A stretch of 64,000 bases of DNA, taken from positions 15,715,775-15,779,774 of the forward strand of contig NC_134517.1 of assembly GCF_027942865.1 (NCBI RefSeq), given 5' to 3'. A program made the translations under genes and the position numbers. This DNA is from Odontesthes bonariensis. Its lineage: Eukaryota > Chordata > Actinopteri > Atheriniformes > Atherinopsidae. This document shows positions 48,157 to 55,450 of the stretch, one piece after another; the stretch's first letter is position 1; the number at the start of each line of letters is the position of its first letter. The notes beneath the pieces were generated by a model. The model was not told the origin of the DNA and ran no database searches. It saw nothing but the letters and a program-made list of their open reading frames with translations.

Positions 48157-51100
48157 AGAAAAAATACTATATCGGGATATATATCGTTATCGGGATATAG
48201 AATTTTGTCCATTTCGCACAGCACTAGTGACAGAGATTAAAACATGTGCTATATTTCCGCTGTGACAACATGAGCTATTTTAAAGCCATTTTCTCAGTGG
48301 CAGCCCTCCTAATGGTCATGCCGTGCCTCACTGGAGACAGAGGGCTGTATTGAGATGTGAAAAAAACGCGGGTGGCCGAGGCGGCAGGTGCTTGGCCATA
48401 AATGCTGACTCAGATATCTCCTCACAGGATCTCTGACCAGTGTAAGTGTTTTTCCAGCTGTTTGCTGGCTTATTTTCAAGCTGTCAAAACAAATTTCTCT
48501 GAATGCACAGTTATGAATAATAATTAATAATAATAAAAAAAATAATCAATTACAACAGTCATGTGAAAAATACCTTTCAATCCACTGGTTATAGATACTG
48601 GGACACTGTAATCATCTGGTCCTTACTAGGTCTTAAAATGAGGTAACTGTAACCCCAGATGAGTAACATCACATGACATATTACATCGAATCATTATTTA
48701 GCTACAAAACAAAACTAAGCGAATATTCAGAACACCCTAACTGCTTCCACAGAAAACAAGAGGGCACGTAGCAGCTGCTGATCAAATGCGCTTGATCAAT
48801 TGATCATGAGCACGTGTGAGACTTAGACTAGACTGTATTTGTCATTCAAGCATTGGCCACTGCACAGTATACAACAATTTTTCACCAGTTTGTTGGTCTG
48901 CAGAATTCATGCGTTATGTAATGTGTTAAAACAATGGCCAAGGAGGGAAGACATCAGTCATGATCTCAGAAAAGCAATAGTTGCAGCCCATAAATCAGGG
49001 GAAGGGATACAAGGCCATTTCCAAACTATTTGGAGCTCATCATTCCACAGTGAGAAAGATTATTCACAAGTGGAAAACATTCGAGACAGTTGCCAGGAGA
49101 AGACGTTCCAGCAAATTCATCAAAGATCAGAACATGCAATGCTCAGAAAAAAATGCTCAAGAAAGGGGAGGGGGGTACATTTCAACTTATTTTGTAGCCA
49201 CAGCACCTGAAAACCTGATAACGTCACACAGAAAATAATTACTTCAAGCAACTGCTGCAAAAGGTGGTTCTACCACATTTTGGCGAAGTTGTTGTGTTGT
49301 GGTTTAATGTATCATGTATTTTTTGTCCATTTGAGACTGTATCTACCTAATATTAAGAACTGTAAAGACCAGATCATTTTTTTGGTCCTAAACATAAAAC
49401 CTTACAATTTAAAGAGGGTGTCCTTCCTTTTATTCCCATGACTGTAGGTCAGCAAGGGGGTGAAAAAAAAAAACAGCACATGAAATCAAACTGGCAACCT
49501 TTGTGGGAAAAAGCGGTCCTGCGCTGCCAGACAGTGTTGACACTGCAAGATCAAGGTAATTCAAAATCCAAAAGCTGAATGAGAATCACAGCTGCACTGT
49601 CTGGCCAACGCAGAGGGAAATAAATGACAGAGTCATCTTAACGTCTTAGGAAACCGCTTCATTATGTATGAGTAAGATGACGCCACAGCATTTGGTCTGA
49701 TTAATTATTTGTTGTAAACCCCATACATAGCCGGCAAAGGTGCTTACTCTTTGGGAGGAGACAGGCACGGACAAGCAGAAAGCTGTTGGGCAATAAGGGA
49801 AAACTTATGGCTTTTTCATTGAAAATCTGTTCAAGCACTTCACCCCTCCCTCCATCCGTCTCTATCTAGATTAATCAAACAGTATCACTGACACTGGGCC
49901 TATGTAAACGCCAGCAGCTGAGCGCAGCTTTAGAGCCTAGGATTAAGTAAACACGAGCAATGCCCTCTCTGAGCTGGAGGAGTCCTGAGTACTCCCAACG
50001 CATGGTGAACATAACGTCCCAGCTGCAAACAGCAGGCCTTCATAATGGTAGATCGGACAGTGGCTGGCACATTGTTCTGTCCGCACCATTAAGCAAAACT
50101 ACAGCAAAACAGCGGGGACCAACACACTGGCCCAACTGCATAGAATTAGGCCTAATTAGACCACTTTTAGAGGCGCAGGTTATTACTCAGTCAATATTAG
50201 ATAAGAATGGAAACGGACAGAGGCTAAGGAATGAGATACATCACCCCATGTGAGACCATACGCAATAAAACATGACATGCCAGAGGATATTATGAAGGGT
50301 ATTGCTGATGTTACACGTTGCAATTTTGCAAAATCGTGTTTTTCAGGGGAGCTCGTGTTTCTTTGACTGTAGCTCTGGTGTGTAAGAACCGGTCTGTTGT
50401 GCTGCTGACTGAGGAAATTATCTTATCTTATGGGCACAGATTAACAAAGATATGCAAAGAAAATTGCAAAAATGTGCTAATAAGATAAGCAAAACATGCA
50501 AACATATGCTTTCATGTGCTGAATTCGGTATAATTTAACTTCAAAATAATATTTTCTTCTGTCTATGCCCACTCCTGGCCTCTGTAATGTTCAGCCCAGC
50601 ACGGCAAAAAGCGATAAACTGAAATGGAACACGCCCTATAAAATGTTAGTGTAAACACCTCTGCCTTATCGTGTTTGTGTGTGAAAAGCTGAATGAGAAA
50701 CAACATTAAAGGTCAAATCTTAGCTAAAAGCTCGGTCTGACAAAGTTCATGTACAAACATAAAACAAAAAGGCTCTTATGTCACACCCTCAGATGAGATG
50801 GGAGATCACGTCACAATGTGCCAGAGTGGAAGCAAGAACGCAAAAAAACACTTTTTCTCTCTTCTCTTGCACATAATGTAGCATCAAATAATGCGAATGT
50901 CTGAATAATGGCAGTTACAAACCAACAACAAAACAAACAATTTGAGCTAGTTTTCTTTTCCCGAACATTTAATCCCTTTCCATGCCGCTGTTGCACTGTC
51001 AAGTAAACTTTTATGCCACTAAAAAATTCTATGTGCCTCTGCTAAGTGATTTAAAAAAAGCACAATCCAGCAGTGTTATAAAAAGTGACGCTCTGTGCTT

Positions 51101-54100
51101 GGATGGGACATGTGTAAGACTAAATGCACGAGTTAATAGAGCAAAGACTATCACGGCAACCGGATAAGAATCTGTGGTATTTCTTTTCTCGCTTTGCAAG
51201 AACTGAGATAATGTTTAACAGACATCATTCAGTATGAAAACAAGGGAAAAAAGTCAAGATGCTAATGTTTTGTAATGAAATCTTGTGCGAGAGCGGTGGG
51301 TACCAAAAAGCAATTTTTCTTTCCTTTGGCTTAGCAGTGCTAGAAGTATTGAAGTCTAAATCAGATTTTGAGAGAAGTGCATCAGTCTCCACTGACTCAG
51401 CTCAAGAGTAATGCGCCACTGTTGAACGATGACCCGAACCTGCAAGACAGCCGAGGGTCACCCAGTCAGAGATTCCACTGTGGCCCAGCTCCAAGTCAGA
51501 GCAAAGGATAATGAAGAGAGGGGCCTGTGGTTTGTGCTGGGCAGGCTCGCTCTGTGCATTGCTGGCTTGATAATGGCTCGACAGTTTTGCGGTCACTGTT
51601 AAATTAGTACCTGCAGCTACCAGAGCCTCACTGACTACCACAGACTCTAAGTGTGTAACAGGTTACATGTCAAGCGCTGTTTGATTGATGTTCAACTGAA
51701 TGTCTAAATCTGTGCTTTATATCATTTACTTAGGATATGTGAGATGTGTTACCCTTACCTAGTACCTTACGTTTCCTTATACATAACGACTTGCAGTTGA
51801 TTTTTTTTTTTTTAAAGGGCTAAAGTTGTATTTTAAGTCAAGGAGGTCAAACCTGATTTCAAGCACCCAACATTTGAAATACACATCATTTTTACTGACA
51901 GATCCTGCTTTCTTGGCTACTCGTGATCCTCACGACAACATGAGCGCCTTTCGGAGACACACATTAGCTCCCATGAAAGCCTTTGAGCCTTTCGCATCAT
52001 TTTGATGCAAAGACCAGCACTCCTTCCTCAGGCTTTACACAATGTGACCCCGTCATGTCTTCAACTAAGAATAGATTTGCAAACATGCCTGTCGGCTAAA
52101 AATAAAAGGCCGGTATTCGTCATTTCTTTGAGCGCTGTTGGGACAAACAGAAAAAATTTCTAATGGCCTCAACAAGGATTCCCGAATTAAACACAGGATA
52201 TACCTGGCAAAAAAAAACATTAAATCATAAACAATGGCTGCTGCAAGGGTGTCGTGCACGACAGGGCGCACCAGTCCAATAGCCCATGCATTCCACATGG
52301 TTCACCTTTCACATGTTGCTGGCTGCCAAACCAGTTCTTGTTGCGCAATGATGGTGGCTGAGTTATGTTTAAGATCCTTCTAACTGTTGCAAACCCTTCA
52401 GCTGAGAGGCCAGAGTCGTGAAAACTTGCTGCCTCCTATTCTCAGCTTTCAGCAGCAAACAAACTGAGTCCTCACGGCTTGCACATACCACAGGAAACAT
52501 GATACAACACAGGCATGATTTAGATCGGTGCAAAAAGGGAGCATATCTGTTCGGACATTATTTGGGAAGGTTTCCTGGGTCAGTGGGGAAACGAAAATAG
52601 CAAGAGCCAGTGTGAGACTTTGACAGATTGGGTTATAGGCGGAGACGAATCTGGTGAACACAGCGCAAGATGATCATATAAGATTTAGATAGAAAAAAAA
52701 AATGGAACAAAATTTTTTTTTTAAATGGATTTACTACTAATGTACAGTAAAAAACTAACTCAGTCACACACGCCAGAGCCAGAGGGGTGAGCTCTTGAGG
52801 ACGACCAACAGAAATCAGAAAGATTAGAAAGCAACACGCCGCGCTGATATTCAAATACTGACTCCCATGTTCCTGTTTTTTTTTTTGGATGTTTACCACG
52901 TTCCAGTTTATTACACAAGACTTGCATCCTGACCAGCATGTAAATCTGCTGACACAGTGCTGTGCCATGTCGAGTTGTTGTCACGGCCGCAAAAGACATG
53001 TCTGATCTACGCTTGTTCCGAAAGCTCAGTACAATACAACACAAGTCCAGAAATACCCAGGCAAAAAAAGACAAATCCCTTCTGCAAAGATGACAAGTCC
53101 GAGACTCACAACAAATCATGCTGCCGCATATTGGCTCAGTGAAAGTGATTAGAAATGTGCGACTGTTCGAGCTAACCACAATCATTTCACATAATGTTTA
53201 GTGGTTATTCCATTCACCTGTACAAAACCAAGTTGGGTGTAATTAAAGCCGGGTTTCACACCATTCATGGGATTGGTTAAGGCTTGAAAGTGGGAGTGCC
53301 GGATGCTTGGAGAGGATTTGATTGGCTGGCACCTGTGCAGCCTCTTGAAAACTTAAACTTTCCACCACAAGAAAGGTTGGACAATCAAAGCAACTGATCC
53401 ACAGCTCAAAAACAAGAGGAATGACTAGTTGAAACGCACACCAGTGAAACCTGCCTAACAACTGTGTTTCCAAAAGGATACAGTCAAAAAGTCAAAGAAA
53501 GATGGCAGGAGAAACTCATAAGGACTTAGGAAAAGAAAAAGACCATTCAACTGGATGCATGTCATTTCCTGCCATGTGTGTTTTTCCGTGGCACTTGTGG
53601 CTGACCACCTGCTTTCCAATGTGCATTCACTGATCTCAACAACACAGATGACGTTGCAAAACTGAACACCAAAGCTGGGGGTTCCTTTTTTTGGGTTAAG
53701 CTAAATGAAGACTAGTTCTGTGTTGTGTTACTGAAATATCTGCACATGTTTTCTTAAGTTGCACTGTGCTGACCCTTGGGGCCACTGTTGCTGATGGCCC
53801 GAAGAGAAAAGCACAGAGATGGATTAGCTCTGCCCAAAGATCCCACACGCTCATGTTTATCATCCCCAGTAACCAGTGGCCTAAATACATAATACCAAAG
53901 CAAACATGTTTAGGCTATTGACTCAAACAATATCATGTGTGTGAAAGAGATTAAATTACATGGCTGTCACCTCTAGGAAAATCCTTTGTCTTGTGTTCAC
54001 GTTTAAAACTGGACTCATTCAAAGCAAAATGACATAGAGGGGCATCATTTACATTTGAATCCTTTTTGGAATATTTTTTGCTATGCTCAAACTGGACTTG

Positions 54101-54686
54101 TGAGCAGTGTAGGTCACTGAAAGCCCACTTCCAGGTCTTTAGTCTTTGTGCACACCAGTAACAGAGGTACACAAATCCCATATTACATGGGTTATTACAC
54201 AACTGATTATTTGGCCTGGACTTCTTTCTTTCTTTTTTATTTGGTAGACTTTTCACACTCCGATTCGTATCAGGTGTCGTGGCTCCAAAGAAGGCCTACC
54301 TGGTTGGGGTCGCAGGCCTTGAAGACGTGACAGGACATCTCGGACTCCGGGTTGTCCGGCTGGCCCCGCAGGAGATACGCGAAATAAGAGAGGTCATTGC
54401 TGTTGTGGATGAAGCGAGAGATGAGCTGCGCTTTGTGCTCGAATATGAAAACGGACGAGTTGCTGCTGTTGGAAGGAACACAGCGGACGGAGGGGGGGCA
54501 GAGCAGCAGCTGAACTTCTCTCGGCTGCATCACGGGGCCGCAGTCGCCTTTCTCGCTCCTCCTGCGGATCTCCGCCACCAGCCACGGCAGCATGGGCAGG
54601 GTGGTCCGGCTGTCCAGCGAGCACCAGCCGATGTAAGTCAGGCCGAAGCCCTTGTCCATCTTCTCCTTCTCATCGAGACTCTCCAT
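21221..54686 (-). CDS. tbc1d4: TBC1D4 / AS160, Rab GTPase-activating protein; whole gene, 23 coding exons
   Basis: Joined in order the coding exons are 54686-54300, 46456-46328, 45902-45665, 42774-42539, 41937-41848, 41420-41316, 41219-41087, 40969-40878, 40697-40587, 40107-39985, 39391-39332, 36421-36204, 35713-35561, 32683-32526, 31303-31091, 29739-29578, 29475-29317, 26741-26641, 26524-26381, 24921-24762, 24593-24424, 22536-22360 and 21451-21221. All introns are GT-AG, every phase matches, and the total is 3750 nt (1249 residues plus stop); the human protein is about 1300. The protein is the Akt substrate that keeps GLUT4-vesicle Rabs inactive until phosphorylated. It is called TBC1D4 rather than TBC1D1 because of [36 protein letters not shown] and [17 protein letters not shown]. 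The ATG at 54,686 is the first Met after an in-frame TAG about 60 nt upstream. Confidence 0.95.
21990..22224 (+). mobile_element. L2 3' UTR fragment inside tbc1d4 intron 22
   Basis: This is about 235 bp nearly identical to 728-944, including TCTATGCATGAAATCTGCAC, AAAGCACTTTGAATTGTTTG and a TTTGATTTGATTTGATTTG end. It is a heavily 5'-truncated insertion of the same L2 family, antisense to tbc1d4. No convincing target duplication was found. Confidence 0.88.
22360..26741 (-). CDS. tbc1d4: tbc1d4 exons 18-22: TBC catalytic core and following coiled coil
   Basis: Exon 18 (26741-26641) supplies the arginine finger ([20 protein letters not shown]). Exon 19 (26524-26381) supplies the glutamine finger VGYCQG (Gln about 961) and [20 protein letters not shown]. 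Exon 20 (24921-24762) has [18 protein letters not shown] and [19 protein letters not shown]. Exon 21 (24593-24424) has [17 protein letters not shown]. Exon 22 (22536-22360) has [20 protein letters not shown] and begins the heptad-rich [20 protein letters not shown]. Both catalytic fingers are intact, so GAP activity is expected toward Rab8/10/13/14-type substrates by family knowledge. Confidence 0.94.
23140..23215 (+). mobile_element. LINE 3' tail fragment (tentative)
   Basis: TTTTGTAACGCACTTTGAA followed by GGCACTATAAATAGACA resembles the GTAAAGCACTTTGAA ... CTATATAAATAAA tail of fish L2-like LINEs. It lies in tbc1d4 intron 21 and has no coding part. Confidence 0.35.
25600..25800. mobile_element. 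common fish repeat fragment in tbc1d4 intron 19 (tentative)
   Basis: CCACAACAGTTGGGATGCTGT followed by AAAAGATTTACAAATCATTG resembles the terminal part of a fish DNA-transposon repeat I know as (C)AACAGTTGGGACGCTGTGTAA. The match is partial and its ends are not defined. Confidence 0.3.
27421..27971. mobile_element. TTAA-flanked non-autonomous DNA transposon, 551 bp, in tbc1d4 intron 17
   Basis: Ends read AGGTAGGGTAGGAGATC and GATCCCCTACCCCGCCT, an imperfect terminal inverted repeat of about 17 bp (roughly three mismatches). TTAA flanks both sides (27,417-27,420 and 27,972-27,975). Inside, 27,778-27,824 is a perfect palindrome with 23-bp arms and one central base. There is no coding capacity. 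Same insertion chemistry as the foldback elements but unrelated internal sequence. Confidence 0.8.
28210..29082. mobile_element. foldback DNA transposon (TTAA target), 873 bp, in tbc1d4 intron 17
   Basis: Arms 28,210-28,601 and 28,691-29,082 are near-perfect reverse complements of 392 bp with an 89-bp loop. Termini are AGCGATACACCGGAGTAG and its near complement CTACTCCGGAGTATCGCT. The right flank is TTAA (29,083-29,086); the left is TTGA (28,206-28,209), a one-base change. There is no ORF of transposase type. Transcribed within tbc1d4 pre-mRNA it would form a very long double-stranded hairpin. Confidence 0.9.
29317..31303 (-). CDS. tbc1d4: tbc1d4 exons 15-17: pre-TBC helix and start of the Rab-GAP domain
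   Basis: Exon 15 (31303-31091) ends with [20 protein letters not shown], a strongly conserved amphipathic helix of TBC1D1/TBC1D4. Exon 16 (29739-29578) holds [19 protein letters not shown] and ends EDIYRALCQ. Exon 17 (29475-29317) opens the TBC fold with [19 protein letters not shown] and ends [18 protein letters not shown]. The catalytic IxxDxxR motif is cut by the intron after DL-G, with the arginine (about residue 924) in exon 18. All three introns here enter in phase 1. Confidence 0.93.
31668..32115 (+). mobile_element. decayed, internally deleted Tc1/mariner element in tbc1d4 intron 14
   Basis: The left end TACACAGATCAGCCACAATG resembles a fish mariner-like inverted repeat (TACACTGATCAGCCATAAC). 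Downstream, GTTGACCTGGCCTCCAAATT encodes TWPPNS-x-DxN, the region of the second catalytic aspartate of Tc1/mariner transposases, followed by AAAGGATCTGCTGC. Stops and indels break every frame, most of the transposase is missing, and no right inverted repeat was seen. Confidence 0.6.
32526..40697 (-). CDS. tbc1d4: tbc1d4 exons 9-14: phospho-regulated linker
   Basis: Exon 9 (40697-40587) is [20 protein letters not shown]. Exon 10 (40107-39985) holds [20 protein letters not shown]. Exon 11 (39391-39332, 60 nt) holds MRGRLGS. Exon 12 (36421-36204) holds [13 protein letters not shown]. Exon 13 (35713-35561) holds [17 protein letters not shown]. Exon 14 (32683-32526) holds GRKRTLSG and [25 protein letters not shown] (Ser559), RRRAHT (Thr602) and RKRTLS (Ser702) match human Ser588, Thr642 and Ser751; Thr642 is the chief 14-3-3-binding Akt site. 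The linker is shorter than in humans: the stretch around human RLSPQYENEIRQDTASES has no counterpart in my join. The acceptor of exon 12 is ambiguous by one codon (CAGCAG). Confidence 0.88.
33870..34445. mobile_element. ancient Tc1-like remnant in tbc1d4 intron 13
   Basis: The sequence shows GACACTGCCACCACCATG then TTTTACTGCAGGGATC, typical of the antisense of a Tc1 transposase. Further on are GGGCTTCATAGCAGAGGGGG (TGAATGCATATGCA) and the terminal pattern ending GTAAGGCAACTAAATGGGAAA, all familiar from fish Tc1-like consensus sequences. It is highly diverged and without an intact frame. Confidence 0.45.
38028..38853. mobile_element. possible degraded hAT-like element in tbc1d4 intron 11
   Basis: The left end TATGGATGCACCGAT and right end TGCTGCATCCGTA are partly complementary, and the left end resembles the TAGGGATGCACCGAT end of the hAT element at 45,962. 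Flanking 8-mers ACTAAAAG and TGTAAAAG match at 6 of 8 positions. The interior is AT-rich with no frame. Weak evidence compared with the two clear hAT copies. Confidence 0.35.
40878..41937 (-). CDS. tbc1d4: tbc1d4 exons 5-8: second PTB domain
   Basis: Exon 5 (41937-41848) encodes [20 protein letters not shown]. Exon 6 (41420-41316) encodes [20 protein letters not shown] and ends CASESL. Exon 7 (41219-41087) encodes [20 protein letters not shown] and [15 protein letters not shown]. Exon 8 (40969-40878) encodes [17 protein letters not shown] to ADIFERVQ. Together they form residues 331-470 with the expected PTB2 order. The exon 7 donor is followed within about 15 bp by a GT/CA microsatellite (41,044-41,074). 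Confidence 0.93.
41044..41074. repeat. (GT)n microsatellite beside tbc1d4 exon 7 donor
   Basis: About 15 GT units (CA on the tbc1d4 sense strand), starting 12 nt into intron 7. CA repeats close to a donor can bind hnRNP L and alter splicing by general knowledge; no effect is shown here. Confidence 0.95.
42539..42774 (-). CDS. tbc1d4: tbc1d4 exon 4: inter-PTB linker with two Akt-type sites
   Basis: The exon enters in phase 1 and encodes residues 252-330. It contains [20 protein letters not shown] and [24 protein letters not shown] (Ser287 here) and RRRHAS (Ser311 here) correspond by position and motif to human Ser318 and Ser341, both RxRxxS sites phosphorylated by Akt and related kinases. Its acceptor lies about 240 bp downstream (in gene direction) of the RTE LINE's 3' end in intron 3. 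Confidence 0.92.
43017..45355 (-). mobile_element. RTE-type LINE, 5' truncated, in tbc1d4 intron 3
   Basis: A 12-bp target duplication TTCTTTAGTCAA flanks it exactly (43,005-43,016 and 45,356-45,367), and the 3' end is an (ATGG)n tail at about 43,019-43,040, so this is target-primed insertion. It lies in the same direction as tbc1d4. The 777-codon frame 45,370-43,037 has the C-terminal endonuclease ([10 protein letters not shown] near 11-19, STDHHLVV near 106-113), then RT motifs CFVDLEKAF (412-420), [13 protein letters not shown] (471-483) and FADDLVLLA (512-520), and a C-terminal WLGHLVRMP block. Between VVKKL and [10 protein letters not shown] (about residue 349) roughly 50 residues of early RT sequence are missing in frame. 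The first five codons are host DNA. Confidence 0.93.
45665..54686 (-). CDS. tbc1d4: tbc1d4 exons 1-3: first PTB domain
   Basis: Exon 1 (54686-54300, residues 1-129) starts at the N-terminus and covers the first half of PTB1, with [18 protein letters not shown] and [16 protein letters not shown]. Exon 2 (46456-46328, residues 130-172) continues [20 protein letters not shown] to FEVLYCGK. Exon 3 (45902-45665) holds [20 protein letters not shown] and an acidic linker. PTB domains in this family bind phospholipid and membrane partners such as IRAP. Intron 1 is about 7.8 kb and holds a hAT and a Tc1 remnant. Intron 2 is only 425 bp, and 336 bp of it is a hAT insertion plus one target duplication. 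Confidence 0.92.
45962..46289. mobile_element. non-autonomous hAT element, 328 bp, in tbc1d4 intron 2
   Basis: Termini TAGGGATGCACCGATA and ...TGCATCCCTA are inverted, and a perfect 8-bp duplication GTAAAAAC flanks it (45,954-45,961 and 46,290-46,297). Subterminal regions repeat CGATAC/GTATCG units, as expected for hAT transposase binding sites. It has no coding capacity. It starts 38 nt inside intron 2 from exon 2 and ends about 59 nt before exon 3. Confidence 0.92.
47511..48226. mobile_element. hAT element, 716 bp, with decayed BED-finger transposase remnant
   Basis: Termini TAGTGCCGTGCGA and TCGCACAGCACTA are inverted and a perfect 8-bp duplication GTGACAGA flanks the element (47,503-47,510 and 48,227-48,234). 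The plus-strand frame 47,719-47,913 contains [18 protein letters not shown], which resembles the start of a BED zinc finger (VWxxFG-x-KSD). Further on, a region translating as [20 protein letters not shown] resembles the ZBED/hAT stretch after the finger. Frame breaks separate them and the RNase H-like core is absent. A (TA)n tract (48,116-48,153) sits near the right end, and CGATAT motifs repeat near both ends. Confidence 0.9.
48116..48153. repeat. (TA)n tract inside the hAT element
   Basis: About 19 uninterrupted TA units. Confidence 0.95.
48556..49444 (+). mobile_element. Tc1-like DNA transposon, internally deleted, in tbc1d4 intron 1
   Basis: Inverted ends CAGTCATG and CATGACTG enclose 889 bp, with TA on the right side (49,445-49,446); the left TA is altered. 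The transposase N-terminus is readable in two frames: [19 protein letters not shown], then after a frameshift near 49,005 [20 protein letters not shown] and [10 protein letters not shown]. This is the paired-like helix-turn-helix DNA-binding region. The catalytic DDE part is missing, and the 3' non-coding region (AAGAACTGTAAAGACCAGAT) follows. Dead copy. Confidence 0.85.
49447..54299. other. rest of tbc1d4 intron 1
   Basis: About 4.9 kb of AT-rich intron with no recognised transposon, RNA gene or second coding frame. Long first introns of this gene type often hold regulatory elements, but none can be identified from one sequence. Confidence 0.4.
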
Positions 54687-55195
54687 GTTGATCCGGAGGA
54701 CCTTTCGCCCGGACACCCGATTGACAGCGACAGGGACAAAACGCTACTTTCCAAAAATACTGCCGATGTACCATTCCCTGCAACCGTGGCCAAGTGGAGT
54801 TGTGTTTAGTTTGGAACAGTTTTCGTGTCCACATCCACACTGAAATAAGGCTCAGACAGCGACGCGCTCGGCTTCGTGCACAACATGTGCTCACCCTTTG
54901 GTTCAGCTGCAACTCTCCATGATATCCAATATTAGAAATAGTTTTCCTTCTTGGATTCTAAGTAAATTTACTTATACGGCCGTGTATGTAGAGCTTGATT
55001 TCCTGCTCTGCTCCGAGTGTTGTGATAGGCAGAGAGTCAAACGGCAAAAAAATAAATAAACCAAAAAAAAAAAGAAGAAAAAAATCCTGCACAGTAGCCT
55101 GCTGTCCCGACCAAGGTTTCCTGCTAAAACATGGCTTTGGATGGTTCCTGTGTAAACACAAGTCGCTCAGGGATCTGATTTCTTTGACGCGCTCG

Positions 55196-55450
55196 GACGT
55201 CGCTCCAGCACACGGCGCGGCGCGTTCACACCGTCCCGGTCCCTAAATCCCGAAAGGCACGAGTTCGTCTGACTTGGCTGTATTTTTATTTCCCGGTAAA
55301 TGGTAAGAGGGCATGCATGGATGCTTGTTTATCTCTCCTTTAAGTGCAGTCTCTCATTTGTGATCCTTTCTTCCACATCGCCTTGGAGGCGGAGCGGCTG
55401 TGCGCGCTGACGAGCCGCCCCGCCGCCCCATGTGCTGAAGAACAGGCGGA
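55196..55450 (-). promoter_or_regulatory. tbc1d4: candidate tbc1d4 promoter region
   Basis: Two CpG-rich blocks lie 0.5-0.8 kb upstream of the tbc1d4 start codon: about 55,196-55,245 (CGCGGCGCG, CCGTCCCGG) and about 55,380-55,436 (GAGCCGCCCCGCCGCCCC, a GC-box-like run). The surrounding DNA is AT-rich, so the contrast is clear. No TATA box is obvious at a fixed spacing. The transcription start is not determined. Confidence 0.4.

Noticed and set aside
21221-54686. TBC1D1 instead of TBC1D4
   Set aside because: The PTB1 start, the PTB2 sequence and the C-terminus follow TBC1D4, and the neighbours commd6 and uchl3 match the TBC1D4 locus.
54714-54716. Upstream in-frame GTG as tbc1d4 start
   Set aside because: The ATG at 54,686 is available 10 codons downstream in the same exon, and non-ATG starts are uncommon; there is no conservation argument for the extra residues.
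54279-54809. 176-codon plus-strand open frame
   Set aside because: It is the antisense shadow of tbc1d4 exon 1.
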